Shown: in pieces, positions 33,193 through 41,513 of the stretch | Numbering within the stretch: the stretch's first letter is position 1 | Layout of the letters: each line of letters begins with the position of its first letter | NCBI GenBank assembly: GCA_937989875.1 | Contig: CALKBO010000015.1 | Location: 14,347 to 78,346 of the forward strand | Source: an uncultured Collinsella sp. | GTDB taxonomy: Bacteria > Actinomycetota > Coriobacteriia > Coriobacteriales > Coriobacteriaceae | Direction of reading: 5' to 3' | Length of the DNA: 64,000 bases | Made by a program: the position numbers and the translations under genes | Notes under the pieces: model-generated | The model's database searches: none | Told to the model about the DNA's origin: nothing | The model's input: only the letters and a program-made list of their open reading frames with translations

Positions 33193-35574
33193 ATGTTTGA
33201 TAGCAATGACGACAATCTGTGGGAAGTTCCCTCGATTGATGTGAATGCGCCGGTGCAGGCTGCGGTGTCTGCAGAGGAGGCCGTGCCCGCTCCGGAGGCT
33301 GAGACTGCCGCAGAGGCCGTGGCTGCCGCGCCTGCCCCGGAGCCGACGGTGGCCGCGGTACCCGATGAGGTTGCGGCGCCCGCCGAGGACGAATCCTCGA
33401 CCGATGGCTATGACCAGGCCGTGGACGAGGCCCCCGAGGACGACGGCTACGACTTGGATGGGCTGGACGGCAAGCTGCTCGAGCACTTTGCTGGCAAGAT
33501 CGTGCGCAAGGACCTGACGGCCCTTATGAAGCGCGGCGCCAACGTGCCCACCTTTGTGCTGGAGTATCTGCTGGGCATGTACTGCTCAACTGACGACGAG
33601 GATGCCGTGGCAGAGGGTTTGGAGCGCATCCGCAGGATCCTCACTGATAACTACGTGCGCCCCGACGAGTCCGAGCGCATTAAGTCCAAGATTCGCGAAC
33701 TGGGCCGCTTTACCATCATCGATAAGGTGACGGCCAAGCTCGACGAGTACAAAGACATCTACGTGGCATCGTTTGCCAATCTGACTATTGAGCCGTTTGT
33801 GATGCCGGCTGAGTACGTGCGCGACTATTCCAAGATTCTGCAGGGTGGCATTTGGTGCATTATGAGCATCGAGTATCGTCACCCCTTGGATGAGGAAGAC
33901 GAGTTTGGCATGGAGGTCTTTGGCGACGATGCGCCGCGCCGCTCCAAGGCCAAGCGCAAAAAGCGCGGACCCGAGGACTCTCCGTTTAGTGTGGCGTCGC
34001 TCACGCCCATCCAGATGCCCAATCTGGACCTGGATGCCATGGTCGACGAGCGCCAGTACTTTACGCGCGACGAGTGGCTGAACATGCTGCTGCGCTCCGC
34101 TGGCTATGAGCCCAGCGAGCTATCCGAGAAAGAACGCCTGCACTTTATCGAGCGCATGGTGCCGCTCATCGAGCGCAACTACAACCTGTGCGAGTTGGGT
34201 CCCCGTGGTACCGGCAAGAGCCATATCTACAAAGAGGTCTCGCCCTATGCCATCTTGCTTTCGGGTGGCCAGACCACCACGGCCAACCTGTTCGGCCGCA
34301 TGAACTCCATGCGCGCCGACCGTGTGGGCTTGGTAGGTCACTGGGACTGCGTGACGTTTGACGAGGTCGCCGGCATGCGCTTTAAGGACACCAACGCCGT
34401 GCAGATCATGAAGGACTACATGGCGAGTGGCAGCTACGCGCGCGGCCGCGACCAGATTAACGCCGACGCCTCAATGGTCTTTGAGGGCAACATCAACGAT
34501 ACCGTGCAAAACGTCCTTAAGACCACGCACCTGTTTGATCCGTTCCCGCCGGAGTTTAACAACGATTCGGCCTTCTTCGACCGTATCCACTATTACCTGC
34601 CGGGCTGGGAGATTCCCAAGATGCGCTCGAGCCTGCTGACCGGGCATTATGGCCTGATCACCGACTGCCTGTCGGAGTTTTGCAAGGAGATGCGCCGCAA
34701 GGACTATACGCACCATATCGACCGTTACTTCCGCTTTAACAGCGACTTTAACAAGCGTGACGAAATCGCCGTGCGCAAGACCTTTAGCGGCCTTGCCAAG
34801 CTGCTGTTCCCCGACGAGGCCATGGACAAGGACGACGTACGCTGGCTGTTGGACTACGCCATCGAGGGCCGTCGCCGCGTAAAGGAGCAGCTCAAGATTA
34901 TGGCGGGCGTTGAGTTTATCGACGTTAACCTGGGCTATATGGATGCCGACAACCCGCAGGACGTGCACGTGGTGCGCGTGCCCGAGCAGTCCGAGGACAC
35001 GCTGATTCCCGATGGGGCGCTGCTGTCCGGCCACGTGTTTGGCGTGGGCAGATCGCAGAGCGGCGAGGTTGCCGTGTACAAGTTGGAGAACAAGGCCGTT
35101 GCCGGCGAGTGCAAGTTTAAGCACGAGGGCGTGGCCTTTAACAAGCCGGTGCGCGATACCCTGGAGGCCGCGTTCGACAACTTTGTGAACCTGGCGAACC
35201 GCGTGGCGCCGGGCATGCACATTGGCTCCAAGGATTACCTGCTGTTCTACAACGACCTGCAGAGCAAGGGCCTGTCCGAGGAAGTTTCGCTTGCCGAGTT
35301 TGTGGGCCTGTGCTCCGCGGCGTGCAACCGCCCGGTGATGCCCGCGCTGGCGATTCCGGGCATCTTGCGCATGTCGGGTTCTATGGACGAGATCCGCGGG
35401 CTCGAGGACATTATGCGTGTGGCCAAAAACGCCGGCGCCAAGCGCGTGATTTTGCCGCTGAGTGCCATCGCGGGCCTGCAGAGTGTTTCGTCTGAGATTA
35501 TCTCGGGCCTGAGCCCGGTGTTCTACATGGATGGCGACCCGGTCGACGCCGCGAAGAAGGCTCTGGATCTGTAG
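33193..35574 (+). CDS. brxL: BREX protein BrxL (AAA+ with Lon-like C-terminal domain)
   Basis: A 793-residue BrxL. The family part begins near residue 90 ('LLEHFAGKIVRKDLTALMK'), Walker A GPRGTGKS is at 336-343, and the C-terminal Lon-like domain includes 'GHVFGVGRSQSGEVAVYKLE' and 'GLEDIMRVAKNAGAKRVILP'. I do not see the lysine expected in an active Lon Ser-Lys dyad at the GLEDIM position. The first ~90 residues are an extra Ala/Pro/Glu-rich, very acidic arm absent from most BrxL. TAGGAG overlapping the pglZ stop serves the ATG at 33193. Confidence 0.92.
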   Translation: MFDSNDDNLWEVPSIDVNAPVQAAVSAEEAVPAPEAETAAEAVAAAPAPEPTVAAVPDEVAAPAEDESSTDGYDQAVDEAPEDDGYDLDGLDGKLLEHFAGKIVRKDLTALMKRGANVPTFVLEYLLGMYCSTDDEDAVAEGLERIRRILTDNYVRPDESERIKSKIRELGRFTIIDKVTAKLDEYKDIYVASFANLTIEPFVMPAEYVRDYSKILQGGIWCIMSIEYRHPLDEEDEFGMEVFGDDAPRRSKAKRKKRGPEDSPFSVASLTPIQMPNLDLDAMVDERQYFTRDEWLNMLLRSAGYEPSELSEKERLHFIERMVPLIERNYNLCELGPRGTGKSHIYKEVSPYAILLSGGQTTTANLFGRMNSMRADRVGLVGHWDCVTFDEVAGMRFKDTNAVQIMKDYMASGSYARGRDQINADASMVFEGNINDTVQNVLKTTHLFDPFPPEFNNDSAFFDRIHYYLPGWEIPKMRSSLLTGHYGLITDCLSEFCKEMRRKDYTHHIDRYFRFNSDFNKRDEIAVRKTFSGLAKLLFPDEAMDKDDVRWLLDYAIEGRRRVKEQLKIMAGVEFIDVNLGYMDADNPQDVHVVRVPEQSEDTLIPDGALLSGHVFGVGRSQSGEVAVYKLENKAVAGECKFKHEGVAFNKPVRDTLEAAFDNFVNLANRVAPGMHIGSKDYLLFYNDLQSKGLSEEVSLAEFVGLCSAACNRPVMPALAIPGILRMSGSMDEIRGLEDIMRVAKNAGAKRVILPLSAIAGLQSVSSEIISGLSPVFYMDGDPVDAAKKALDL

Positions 35575-35648
35575 GGGTGCGGGCGTGCGGGCTTGCGTAC
35601 GTGTGGGCCCGCGGGCATATTGGCGTGTTCGGGTAAGGAGGCCTTGTC

Positions 35649-37013
35649 GTGGCGGACGAGCGTTGCGTTGGCGAGCTGCTCGACGAGCTGTTTGGCTTTG
35701 AATCGGTAGCCAAGCGTCAGACGGCGCTTGAGCAGTACGATCGCGGGGAGCTGGTGCGCAAGGCGCGCTCCCGCGAGCTGTTGGGTGTGCTTAGGGGCGT
35801 CGAGGCTGCTGAGCACGCTGCGCGCGAGTCTGCCGTGCGGGCTGTTGACGGGTATGTTCGCCGTGTTGAGAGCGCCGCGCTTGCACGCGCTCGCAAGCAG
35901 GCGGGCATTGTTGGACCGCTGCGGATGGAGCGCCGCTATGCTGCCTTTTTGCGCATGGAGGACAAGGCCGAGTTGCTGGCCCGTTTGGAGCAGACGCTTG
36001 CGTTTATCGAGGTAAAGCTGCGCGTCAATACAGCGGACAGGGTTCGTGCGGCGTACGATGCTGCGGGGGCTATGGTACTGCAGGACGCGGCGCGCTTGAG
36101 CGACGTGCGCGTTACCGAGGCCGTGCCTCTGGATGCCGATCTGCTGTGTACGCAGCTGGAGCAGATGCGCTGTGCCGCCGACGTGACGGACCTTGCGGGT
36201 ATGATCACAGCGACGTTTGAGTCTGAGCTGAGTGCGACGGGGTCGCAGGGTGCCGACGGGTTTACGGGCGATTTGGCTGGCGATGTTGCTGGTGACGTGG
36301 CGTTGGAGCGTGAACTTACCAACGTGCGCGGCGCTGCGCAGCGGGCGCGCTTGGCGGCGCAGGCGTATCGGGCCGAGCGCGCCGCCCGCATTGCGGGGAG
36401 CACGGTTGATCCGGTATCGTTGCCCGAGTCTGCGTGCGTTGCGTGCGAGACGGCGTGTGATGCCGGGGAGCTTTGCGAGTTGCTCACTCAGGTTAAGAAG
36501 TCGTTTGAGACCTACCGTCGCGTTGTTGCCGACGGCGGGTTGTTCTGCGCGTTTGGCACGGGCTCGCCGCACGGCATTTGTTGTGGCACGAGCTATTTGG
36601 ACTACGATTCTCGGCTTGATGAGGACGTGCTGGTGGGCGAGTACGATGGTGCAACCAGGCATACTGTTCGGCGTGAGGTTCCGATTCCCGAGCTTGTGGA
36701 TGAGGCTTCTGCCGAGGGCGGCGATTCGCTCAAGGTTGCCGTGGCGCGCATGCGCGAGTTTAACGGGCGTCGCTACGATGGTGTGCTGGATGAGGATCCT
36801 GCGCGCCATGTGAATGCGTTTTGGTATGGACTCAAAAAGCTCAGCCAGTATTGCGAGGCCGCCGTGCGTGTGGATGAGCGTGCTTGGGATTGCTTTATCG
36901 ATAAGGTGCAGTTCGCCTACGATGAGCCCGTGGGGCGTTTGGCTGCACAGATGGACGACAAGCAGGTTGCGGCTTTTGTTGCTGCTGTGGACGCGCTCGG
37001 TGCTAGTGAGTAG
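35649..37013 (+). CDS. Unrecognised protein encoded downstream of brxL
   Basis: A 454-residue protein that I do not recognise. GTG start with AAGGAGG. Residues 1-230 are helical and Arg/Glu-rich; the middle is Ala-rich with repeats ('DLAGDVAGDVALERE'). The C-terminal ~170 residues look like a compact domain with several cysteines ('ACVACETACDAGELC', 'HGICCGTSYLDYD') and end in a helical region around 'FWYGLKKLSQYCEAAVRV'. It lies 75 bases after brxL in the same direction and so probably belongs to the BREX operon. Codon use is more T-rich at third positions than in brxL. Confidence 0.75.
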   Translation: MADERCVGELLDELFGFESVAKRQTALEQYDRGELVRKARSRELLGVLRGVEAAEHAARESAVRAVDGYVRRVESAALARARKQAGIVGPLRMERRYAAFLRMEDKAELLARLEQTLAFIEVKLRVNTADRVRAAYDAAGAMVLQDAARLSDVRVTEAVPLDADLLCTQLEQMRCAADVTDLAGMITATFESELSATGSQGADGFTGDLAGDVAGDVALERELTNVRGAAQRARLAAQAYRAERAARIAGSTVDPVSLPESACVACETACDAGELCELLTQVKKSFETYRRVVADGGLFCAFGTGSPHGICCGTSYLDYDSRLDEDVLVGEYDGATRHTVRREVPIPELVDEASAEGGDSLKVAVARMREFNGRRYDGVLDEDPARHVNAFWYGLKKLSQYCEAAVRVDERAWDCFIDKVQFAYDEPVGRLAAQMDDKQVAAFVAAVDALGASE

Positions 37014-37040
37014 GGGCTTGGCTCGATAGGAGGTTGCACC

Positions 37041-37253
37041 ATGAAGATCGAAGTTGACGTAGATCAACTGCGCGAGAGCCTGCTCGACCGCGCGGGGAGT
37101 GCAGCTGGCGTGGGCTTTCCCGCTGCCATGCTCGACGTAGTGGATGTCGAGGACGAGTCGCCCCAAGGGCTCCTGGCCCGAGCCGAACGCGAAGGCCTCG
37201 ATCTCCGAGACTTTGTCGTCGAAGACGACTACGGAGCGTCTGATGACTGGTGA
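37041..37253 (+). CDS. Small very acidic protein at the end of the BREX operon
   Basis: A 70-residue hypothetical protein with AGGAGG seven bases before its ATG, 28 bases after the preceding gene. It has about three times as many acidic as basic residues ('VDVEDESPQG', 'DFVVEDDYGASDDW') and one short hydrophobic patch. Its charge resembles DNA-mimic or antitoxin proteins, but there is no motif to prove either. It is the last gene in the BREX direction and converges on the DUF3800 gene 7 bases later. Confidence 0.65.
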   Translation: MKIEVDVDQLRESLLDRAGSAAGVGFPAAMLDVVDVEDESPQGLLARAEREGLDLRDFVVEDDYGASDDW

Positions 37254-37260
37254 CCTCGGG

Positions 37261-37938
37261 TCAGTTCATTCTTTTGTTCCGGAGATATGAGAGAAATCCC
37301 TTTTTGAACGTCCTTCGGGTTCCAAAAAATAGCCGATCCGTCTTGGTTTCTTCCTTACTGTCAAACTTGATAGCCGTTAGCTCGATCGTGCAGATGTAAT
37401 CAGCAACTTGGAATAGCCGGTAGGCTCGCGGCGTGGCTTCTCGGTATACGATGACGTCCCTTGCTAGAACGTACTCGAGCGCAGAATGGATGACCTCTGT
37501 TACGATCGGTTGACCGTTGTCGTAGTAAATCTTAACGGTGTCGTATCGTTGGAAGAATTCCAGATGGTCGAAAAGCTCAACCGTGAGGTCCCGCCTCATT
37601 CTTTCCGCAAGACCGTTTTGATTGTCGGTGAATTCGCTCATTCGGTATTGTAGGCAGAGGTAGCGTATGGGGAGATGCTGAATGAACGCGCGAAATGCGC
37701 TCAACATGTGCCTTCGCTGCTCCTTGGGAAGATCTTTGTAGTCGCCGTTTCCATTCAATAGGGGTCCTGCATGAAAAGGCGTATTGGGAAGCGAGGACTG
37801 CGACAGGGCGCGCTCGTAGCGGTCAATGCGTTCAACGATTGCATCGTTTTGATCGTGAAAAACGAGGGTGACGAGGTAGTAGTTGGAGACGCCTCCGAGG
37901 TCGCCAGATTCGTCAACAAAGACGGAGAGTTCGCTCAT
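37261..37938 (-). CDS. DUF3800 domain protein
   Basis: A 225-residue protein opening 'MSELSVFVDESGDLGG', the DUF3800 hallmark (V-D-E-S-G), with 'YYLVTLVFHD' as the next strand and 'VKIYYDNGQPIV' plus 'LFQVADYICTIELTAI' further on, consistent with an RNase H-like fold. DUF3800 genes occur widely in defence regions, and comparative studies have described several small structured RNA motifs next to them. Here a ~60-nt RNA gene lies directly upstream (37958-38014), with a related copy behind it. GGAGG precedes the ATG at 37938. A nuclease role is plausible, not shown. Confidence 0.85.
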   Translation of the reverse strand: MSELSVFVDESGDLGGVSNYYLVTLVFHDQNDAIVERIDRYERALSQSSLPNTPFHAGPLLNGNGDYKDLPKEQRRHMLSAFRAFIQHLPIRYLCLQYRMSEFTDNQNGLAERMRRDLTVELFDHLEFFQRYDTVKIYYDNGQPIVTEVIHSALEYVLARDVIVYREATPRAYRLFQVADYICTIELTAIKFDSKEETKTDRLFFGTRRTFKKGFLSYLRNKRMN

Positions 37939-37957
37939 GATGGGCCTCCATTTTTGC

Positions 37958-38014
37958 AAAAAAATGCCGGGGGTAAGACCCCGGCTCTTGGAGGCCCCTC
38001 TTTTGGAGGGAACC
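37958..38014 (-). ncRNA. DUF3800-associated small RNA, copy 1
   Basis: On the minus strand: -35 TTGAAA (38045-38050), 18-base spacer, -10 TATAAA (38021-38026), then a ~57-nt transcript with a CCCTC/GAGGG hairpin, the linker CTCCAAGA, and a GCCGGGG/CCCCGGC hairpin ending in seven T residues. The terminator is 19 bases before the DUF3800 start codon. Copies 2 and 3 share both hairpins, the linker and the -10 box. Confidence 0.78.
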
Positions 38015-38192
38015 GTATTCTTTATACCATGAGATAAGGGGTGCTTTCAAGTAATATAATAATAAGCAAACATATGTTCGTCAAACTACCTGCGAAAAGT
38101 CCTTAGCCGTCCAGAGGTGGATAGAGCGGCTCGTAAACTGCTGACGCAATGGGCCGGCGTTTTCCCGAGAAGTATTTAGTCTTGACTCGCAC

Positions 38193-38248
38193 AAAAAATG
38201 CCGGGGGACATCCCCCGGCTCTTGGAGATCCCTCTATTCGAGGGTACC
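38193..38248 (-). ncRNA. DUF3800-associated small RNA, copy 2
   Basis: The best promoter of the three: TTGAAA (38278-38283), exactly 17 bases, TATAAA (38255-38260). The transcript then has CCCTC-GAATA-GAGGG, CTCCAAGA, and a GCCGGGGG/CCCCCGGC terminator with six T residues. It has the same orientation as copy 1 and differs from it mainly in compensated stem positions and loops. Confidence 0.78.
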
Positions 38249-38366
38249 GACTTCTTTATAGCAGGAGATTGGACGGCTTTCAAATGGCGCCATGTGGATG
38301 GGATGGCGTGCCTGATAAAGCCCTCAATGAATGGCATCTAACTAGCGTTCGTGATATAAAGATGTC

Positions 38367-38422
38367 GGTCATCTCAAAAGAGAGGGCTTCCAAGTGCCGG
38401 GGACGTTTTCCCCGGCTTTTTT
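38367..38422 (+). ncRNA. DUF3800-associated small RNA, copy 3 (opposite strand)
   Basis: On the plus strand: -10 TATAAA (38355-38360) followed by GATGTCGGT, a CATCTC/GAGAGG-type stem, TTCCAAGT and a GCCGGGG/CCCCGGC terminator with six T residues. The -35 (TGGCAT, 17 bases upstream) is weaker. The first stem has diverged but keeps its pairing. Confidence 0.7.
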
Positions 38423-38469
38423 CATTTCGGTGTCAATCCAAATGTTTTTCAACCCATCCCCTTAATAAC

Positions 38470-38532
38470 TTGCGGTGAAATAGGGACTGTTTAGGCTGCT
38501 AGGAGGCCTATTCAGTCCCTATTTCACCGCAA
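38470..38532. repeat. Long hairpin repeat with GGGACTG arms
   Basis: Perfect ~20-base arms (TTGCGGTGAAATAGGGACTG and complement) surround an AGGC/GGCCT inner stem. It lies between RNA copy 3 and the antiporter gene. It has no T run on the plus strand, so it is more likely a mobile hairpin repeat than a terminator. Confidence 0.8.
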
Positions 38533-38549
38533 CTTATGGGTGGGGATGG

Positions 38550-40151
38550 CTACGATGCTAGCGTGGCGATGACGACTTCGTCGCCGGCGTATATGAGGGT
38601 GTTGCCATCGGGGATGATCGTCTGGCCTTCGCGCTTGAGCGTCACCACAATAAACGGGTGCTTGCCTTGCGGCACATCGCGCAGGCGCTGGCCGGCCAGG
38701 CGACCGTGGGGCGTCACGGTGACCTCGCGCAGCGTAACCTCGGCACGCTCTTCGAACGTTGGGGCGGCCATCACCAGCAGATCGCCTTCCTGGATCACGG
38801 TATCGCCGTTGGGCAGCACCGGGTGCGCCCCGTCGCGCAGCACCAGGACCACCAGCATGTTCGTTGCGCTACCAATATCGGCGAGCGAGCGTCCGGCAAA
38901 CGGATGGCCCGCGCCCACCTTGAGCTTGACAAACGACATGCCGTCCTCGTCGCGGTAGTCGTTAAAGGTGCGGCGCACGTCGCCGGTCGCATCGATCATA
39001 TCGAGCTTCTTCGCCACCGCCGGCAGAAGCGAGCCCTGCACCACAATGCTCGACACGGCAATCACAAACACCAGGTCAAATAGGTCGTGTCCGCCGGGAA
39101 CGCCGGCCACCACGGCAAAGAGACTAAAGACGACCGAAGCTGCTCCGCGCAGACCCGCCCAGCTTACGAGCGCAACCTGGCGAGGGTTCGTCTTAAAGGG
39201 CGCCAACAGCGCACCCGCGGCGATGGGACGGCTTACGAAGAGCATAAACGCCATAAGTGCCAGGCCCGGTAGCAGCATTTGCGGCAGGCGTGCGGGCGTC
39301 ACGAGCAGGCCGAGCAAAAAGAAGATGGTCATCTCGGCCATCTCGGTGAGGGTGTCAAAGAAGTGCGCCATCTCGACCTTGCCGGTGATGTCGCTGGCAC
39401 CCAGCACAATGCCGGCCAGGTATACAGCCAAAAAGCCGTTGCCGCCCAGATAGCTTGGTAGCGCGTAGGCGACGATCGCCACGGCGAACAAAAAGATGGT
39501 CTGCGCGCCCTCGGCCGTTGCGTGCGCGCGTTCAATCAGGCGGCCCGCCGCCCAGCCGATGGCAAGGCCCAGGCCCGCGCCCAGGATAATCTGCTTGGCC
39601 AGCAGTGCGGGAATGTTGATGTCGCCGCCGGCCGCGAGTGTAGCGAGCACAGCGGTGAGCATGTAGGCGACGGGGTCGTTGGAGCCCGATTCGACCTCGA
39701 GCAGCGAGTCGGTGCCGCCCTTCAGCGAAAGGCTGTGCTCGCGCAGAACGCTAAAGACGCTGGCCGCGTCGGTGGATGCCACGACCGAGCCCAGCAGCAG
39801 ACCGCCGATCCAGTCGAAGCCCAGCGCAAAGTGGGCGAACACGCCGGTGATACCGGCAGTGATGACGACGCCGAGCGTGCTCAGCAGCACCGCCGGCGCA
39901 GCGACGGGCTTGGCGCGGTCTATGTTGGTGTTAAAGCCGCCGTAGAACATGATGAACAGCAGCGCCGTGCTGCAGACGGTTTCGGTAAGCGCATAGTCGC
40001 TAAAGTCGATATGCGCCGGGCCGTTGACACCCAACAGCATGCCGAGCGCGATAAAGATGAGCAGGGTGGGGAAGGGGAGCTTTTTGCCGACGGGTTTGAT
40101 GGTCAGGCACAGAATAATGACGAGGCCGATAAAGAGAAGAATCTGGTTCAT
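38550..40151 (-). CDS. CPA1-type cation/proton antiporter with TrkA-C domains (NhaP2/CvrA-like)
   Basis: A 533-residue membrane antiporter, probably exchanging K+ (or Na+) for H+. About 12 transmembrane helices occupy residues 5-385; the ion-site helices read 'SVVASTDAASVFSVLRE' and 'LEVESGSNDPVAYML'. Two cytosolic TrkA-C (RCK_C) domains follow (about 400-470 and 475-533; 'VGAGHPFAGRSLADIG', 'IPDGNTLIYAGDEVVI'), as in NhaP2. Single gene, facing the small RNA cluster across the 38470 hairpin. Confidence 0.9.
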   Translation of the reverse strand: MNQILLFIGLVIILCLTIKPVGKKLPFPTLLIFIALGMLLGVNGPAHIDFSDYALTETVCSTALLFIMFYGGFNTNIDRAKPVAAPAVLLSTLGVVITAGITGVFAHFALGFDWIGGLLLGSVVASTDAASVFSVLREHSLSLKGGTDSLLEVESGSNDPVAYMLTAVLATLAAGGDINIPALLAKQIILGAGLGLAIGWAAGRLIERAHATAEGAQTIFLFAVAIVAYALPSYLGGNGFLAVYLAGIVLGASDITGKVEMAHFFDTLTEMAEMTIFFLLGLLVTPARLPQMLLPGLALMAFMLFVSRPIAAGALLAPFKTNPRQVALVSWAGLRGAASVVFSLFAVVAGVPGGHDLFDLVFVIAVSSIVVQGSLLPAVAKKLDMIDATGDVRRTFNDYRDEDGMSFVKLKVGAGHPFAGRSLADIGSATNMLVVLVLRDGAHPVLPNGDTVIQEGDLLVMAAPTFEERAEVTLREVTVTPHGRLAGQRLRDVPQGKHPFIVVTLKREGQTIIPDGNTLIYAGDEVVIATLAS

Positions 40152-40404
40152 AGGGAGTGTCCGCTCCTGGGTGGTTGGCGTGGCACGGTCAGTTGTCTGC
40201 GGTTATTTGTACCCAAAGATGGTGGGTTTATGGGGTTGGATTGCGGGCGTGCGCGATATCGTCATAGACGGCTTCCGTCTTTGCCTCTGCTCGGAAACCC
40301 TTTCCAGCTTTATTGCAACGGAGTACAATGGGTAACGTTTAAGTTCAACTTGAAGTTTTAGTTGCGGCGCCGGGCTTCGGCCACAATGCAAGGAGAGGCG
40401 TACC

Positions 40405-41244
40405 ATGGCGATCTATGTGACATCTGATGCTCACGGGCACGTGCGTGCGCTTGACGAGGCCCTGTCTAAGATCTCGTTGACGTCCGACGACACACTGTAC
40501 GTGCTGGGCGACATGATCGATCGCGGGCCCGATCCGGTCGGCGTTATTAAGCTCGTGCGCTCGCTGCCCAACGCCCGCGTGCTCAAGGGTAATCACGAGC
40601 AGATCATGCTCGATGCCATCGTTGGCCAGGATCCGCTCGATGCCGAGACCTGGGATATCAACGGTGGCTGGACGACGCGCGAGCAGCTCAACGACATGGA
40701 ATATGAGGCATACGAGGAACTCGTGCGATGGATGGCCGCGCTGCCGCTCTACGCGGTGATCGAGACCGAGGAGCGCCCGTATCTGCTGGTACATGCTGGA
40801 ATCGAGATGAAGGCGGCACGCGCGTTTTTGCTTGAGCATGGCGTCGATTGTGCCGATGGCGTCGGAGCGGTGGGTGCCGATCGCGAGCTGCTGCAGCAGA
40901 TGCTCGCGGTGCAGTCGTCCGATGACCTGCTATGGATTCGTCACGGCTATTGGGATGTGCCGACCGGGCTGCTTTCTGCCGAGGGCAAGGGCCCGGTCGT
41001 GGTGAGCGGCCACACGCCCACGGTATCGCTTGGGCGCTATTGCGAGGTCGGTGGTCTGGCGGGACTCGACGAGGAATCGGGGCGCGGAAAGATTGTGCGC
41101 CTGGGCGGCGAGGATACCGCCGGCGTTCCCGACCGCATCGACATCGACTGCGCCGCTGCCACCGGCTCCGAGTTCGGCCGCGTGGGCATCCTGCGCCTGG
41201 ATGATGGTGCGGAGTTCTATGCGAACATTCTGCCCGGCGAGTAA
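40405..41244 (+). CDS. Metallophosphoesterase (PPP / ApaH-like)
   Basis: A 279-residue two-metal phosphoesterase. The family motifs are all present: 'SDAHGH' (D-x-H, residues 7-12), 'GDMIDRGPDP', 'LKGNHEQIM', and 'VVSGHTPTV'. It may be a Ser/Thr protein phosphatase or a dinucleoside tetraphosphatase; the C-terminal part with its own variable segment does not settle this. AAGGAGAGG precedes the ATG. A type-IV hairpin repeat follows. Confidence 0.88.
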   Translation: MAIYVTSDAHGHVRALDEALSKISLTSDDTLYVLGDMIDRGPDPVGVIKLVRSLPNARVLKGNHEQIMLDAIVGQDPLDAETWDINGGWTTREQLNDMEYEAYEELVRWMAALPLYAVIETEERPYLLVHAGIEMKAARAFLLEHGVDCADGVGAVGADRELLQQMLAVQSSDDLLWIRHGYWDVPTGLLSAEGKGPVVVSGHTPTVSLGRYCEVGGLAGLDEESGRGKIVRLGGEDTAGVPDRIDIDCAAATGSEFGRVGILRLDDGAEFYANILPGE

Positions 41245-41258
41245 TTGGTGCAACTCCA

Positions 41259-41299
41259 CCAAATGATTTTTCTGGGACGGGGATTACATAATCATTTGG
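41259..41299. repeat. AATGATT-type hairpin repeat, copy 1
   Basis: CCAAATGATT pairs with AATCATTTGG around TTTCTGGGACGGGGATTACAT. A second copy with the same GGGACGGGGAT core is at 52381. Confidence 0.75.
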
Positions 41300-41310
41300 C
41301 TGCCCGCTGG

Positions 41311-41433
41311 CTAAGTGAGTAGACTTTTTTGGAAATGCCGAGCACCCAACATATTTGCCTCAACAAAACCGCAGGTCACAGACTTGTGCTTTGTCGGTGT
41401 GGTCGGGGATTCGGTAAAAGTCTACTCACTTAG
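41311..41433. repeat. 123-bp inverted-repeat element with 18-base arms
   Basis: Perfect arms CTAAGTGAGTAGACTTTT (41311-41328) and complement (41416-41433) enclose ~87 bases containing AAAACCGCAGGT. The element at 63697 has different arms, similar size and the same AAAACCGCAGGT core on the other strand. No gene is seen in 41245-41513. Confidence 0.75.
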
Positions 41434-41513
41434 TTTTGCGTGATGCATATTGTCTGCACCGAGACCGCAGCCGGGGTGATTCCGTCGCAAATTCCGGTAC
41501 CGGGGGCAGCTAA

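Noticed and set aside
35523..37166. 547-codon minus-strand frame opposite the post-brxL gene
   Set aside because: The plus-strand frame has a strong ribosome site and operon position; the minus frame has neither.
37958..38422. CRISPR array, suggested by repeated CCGGGG hairpins
   Set aside because: There are only three copies, in two orientations, each with its own -10 box and T run, and no unique spacers of constant size.
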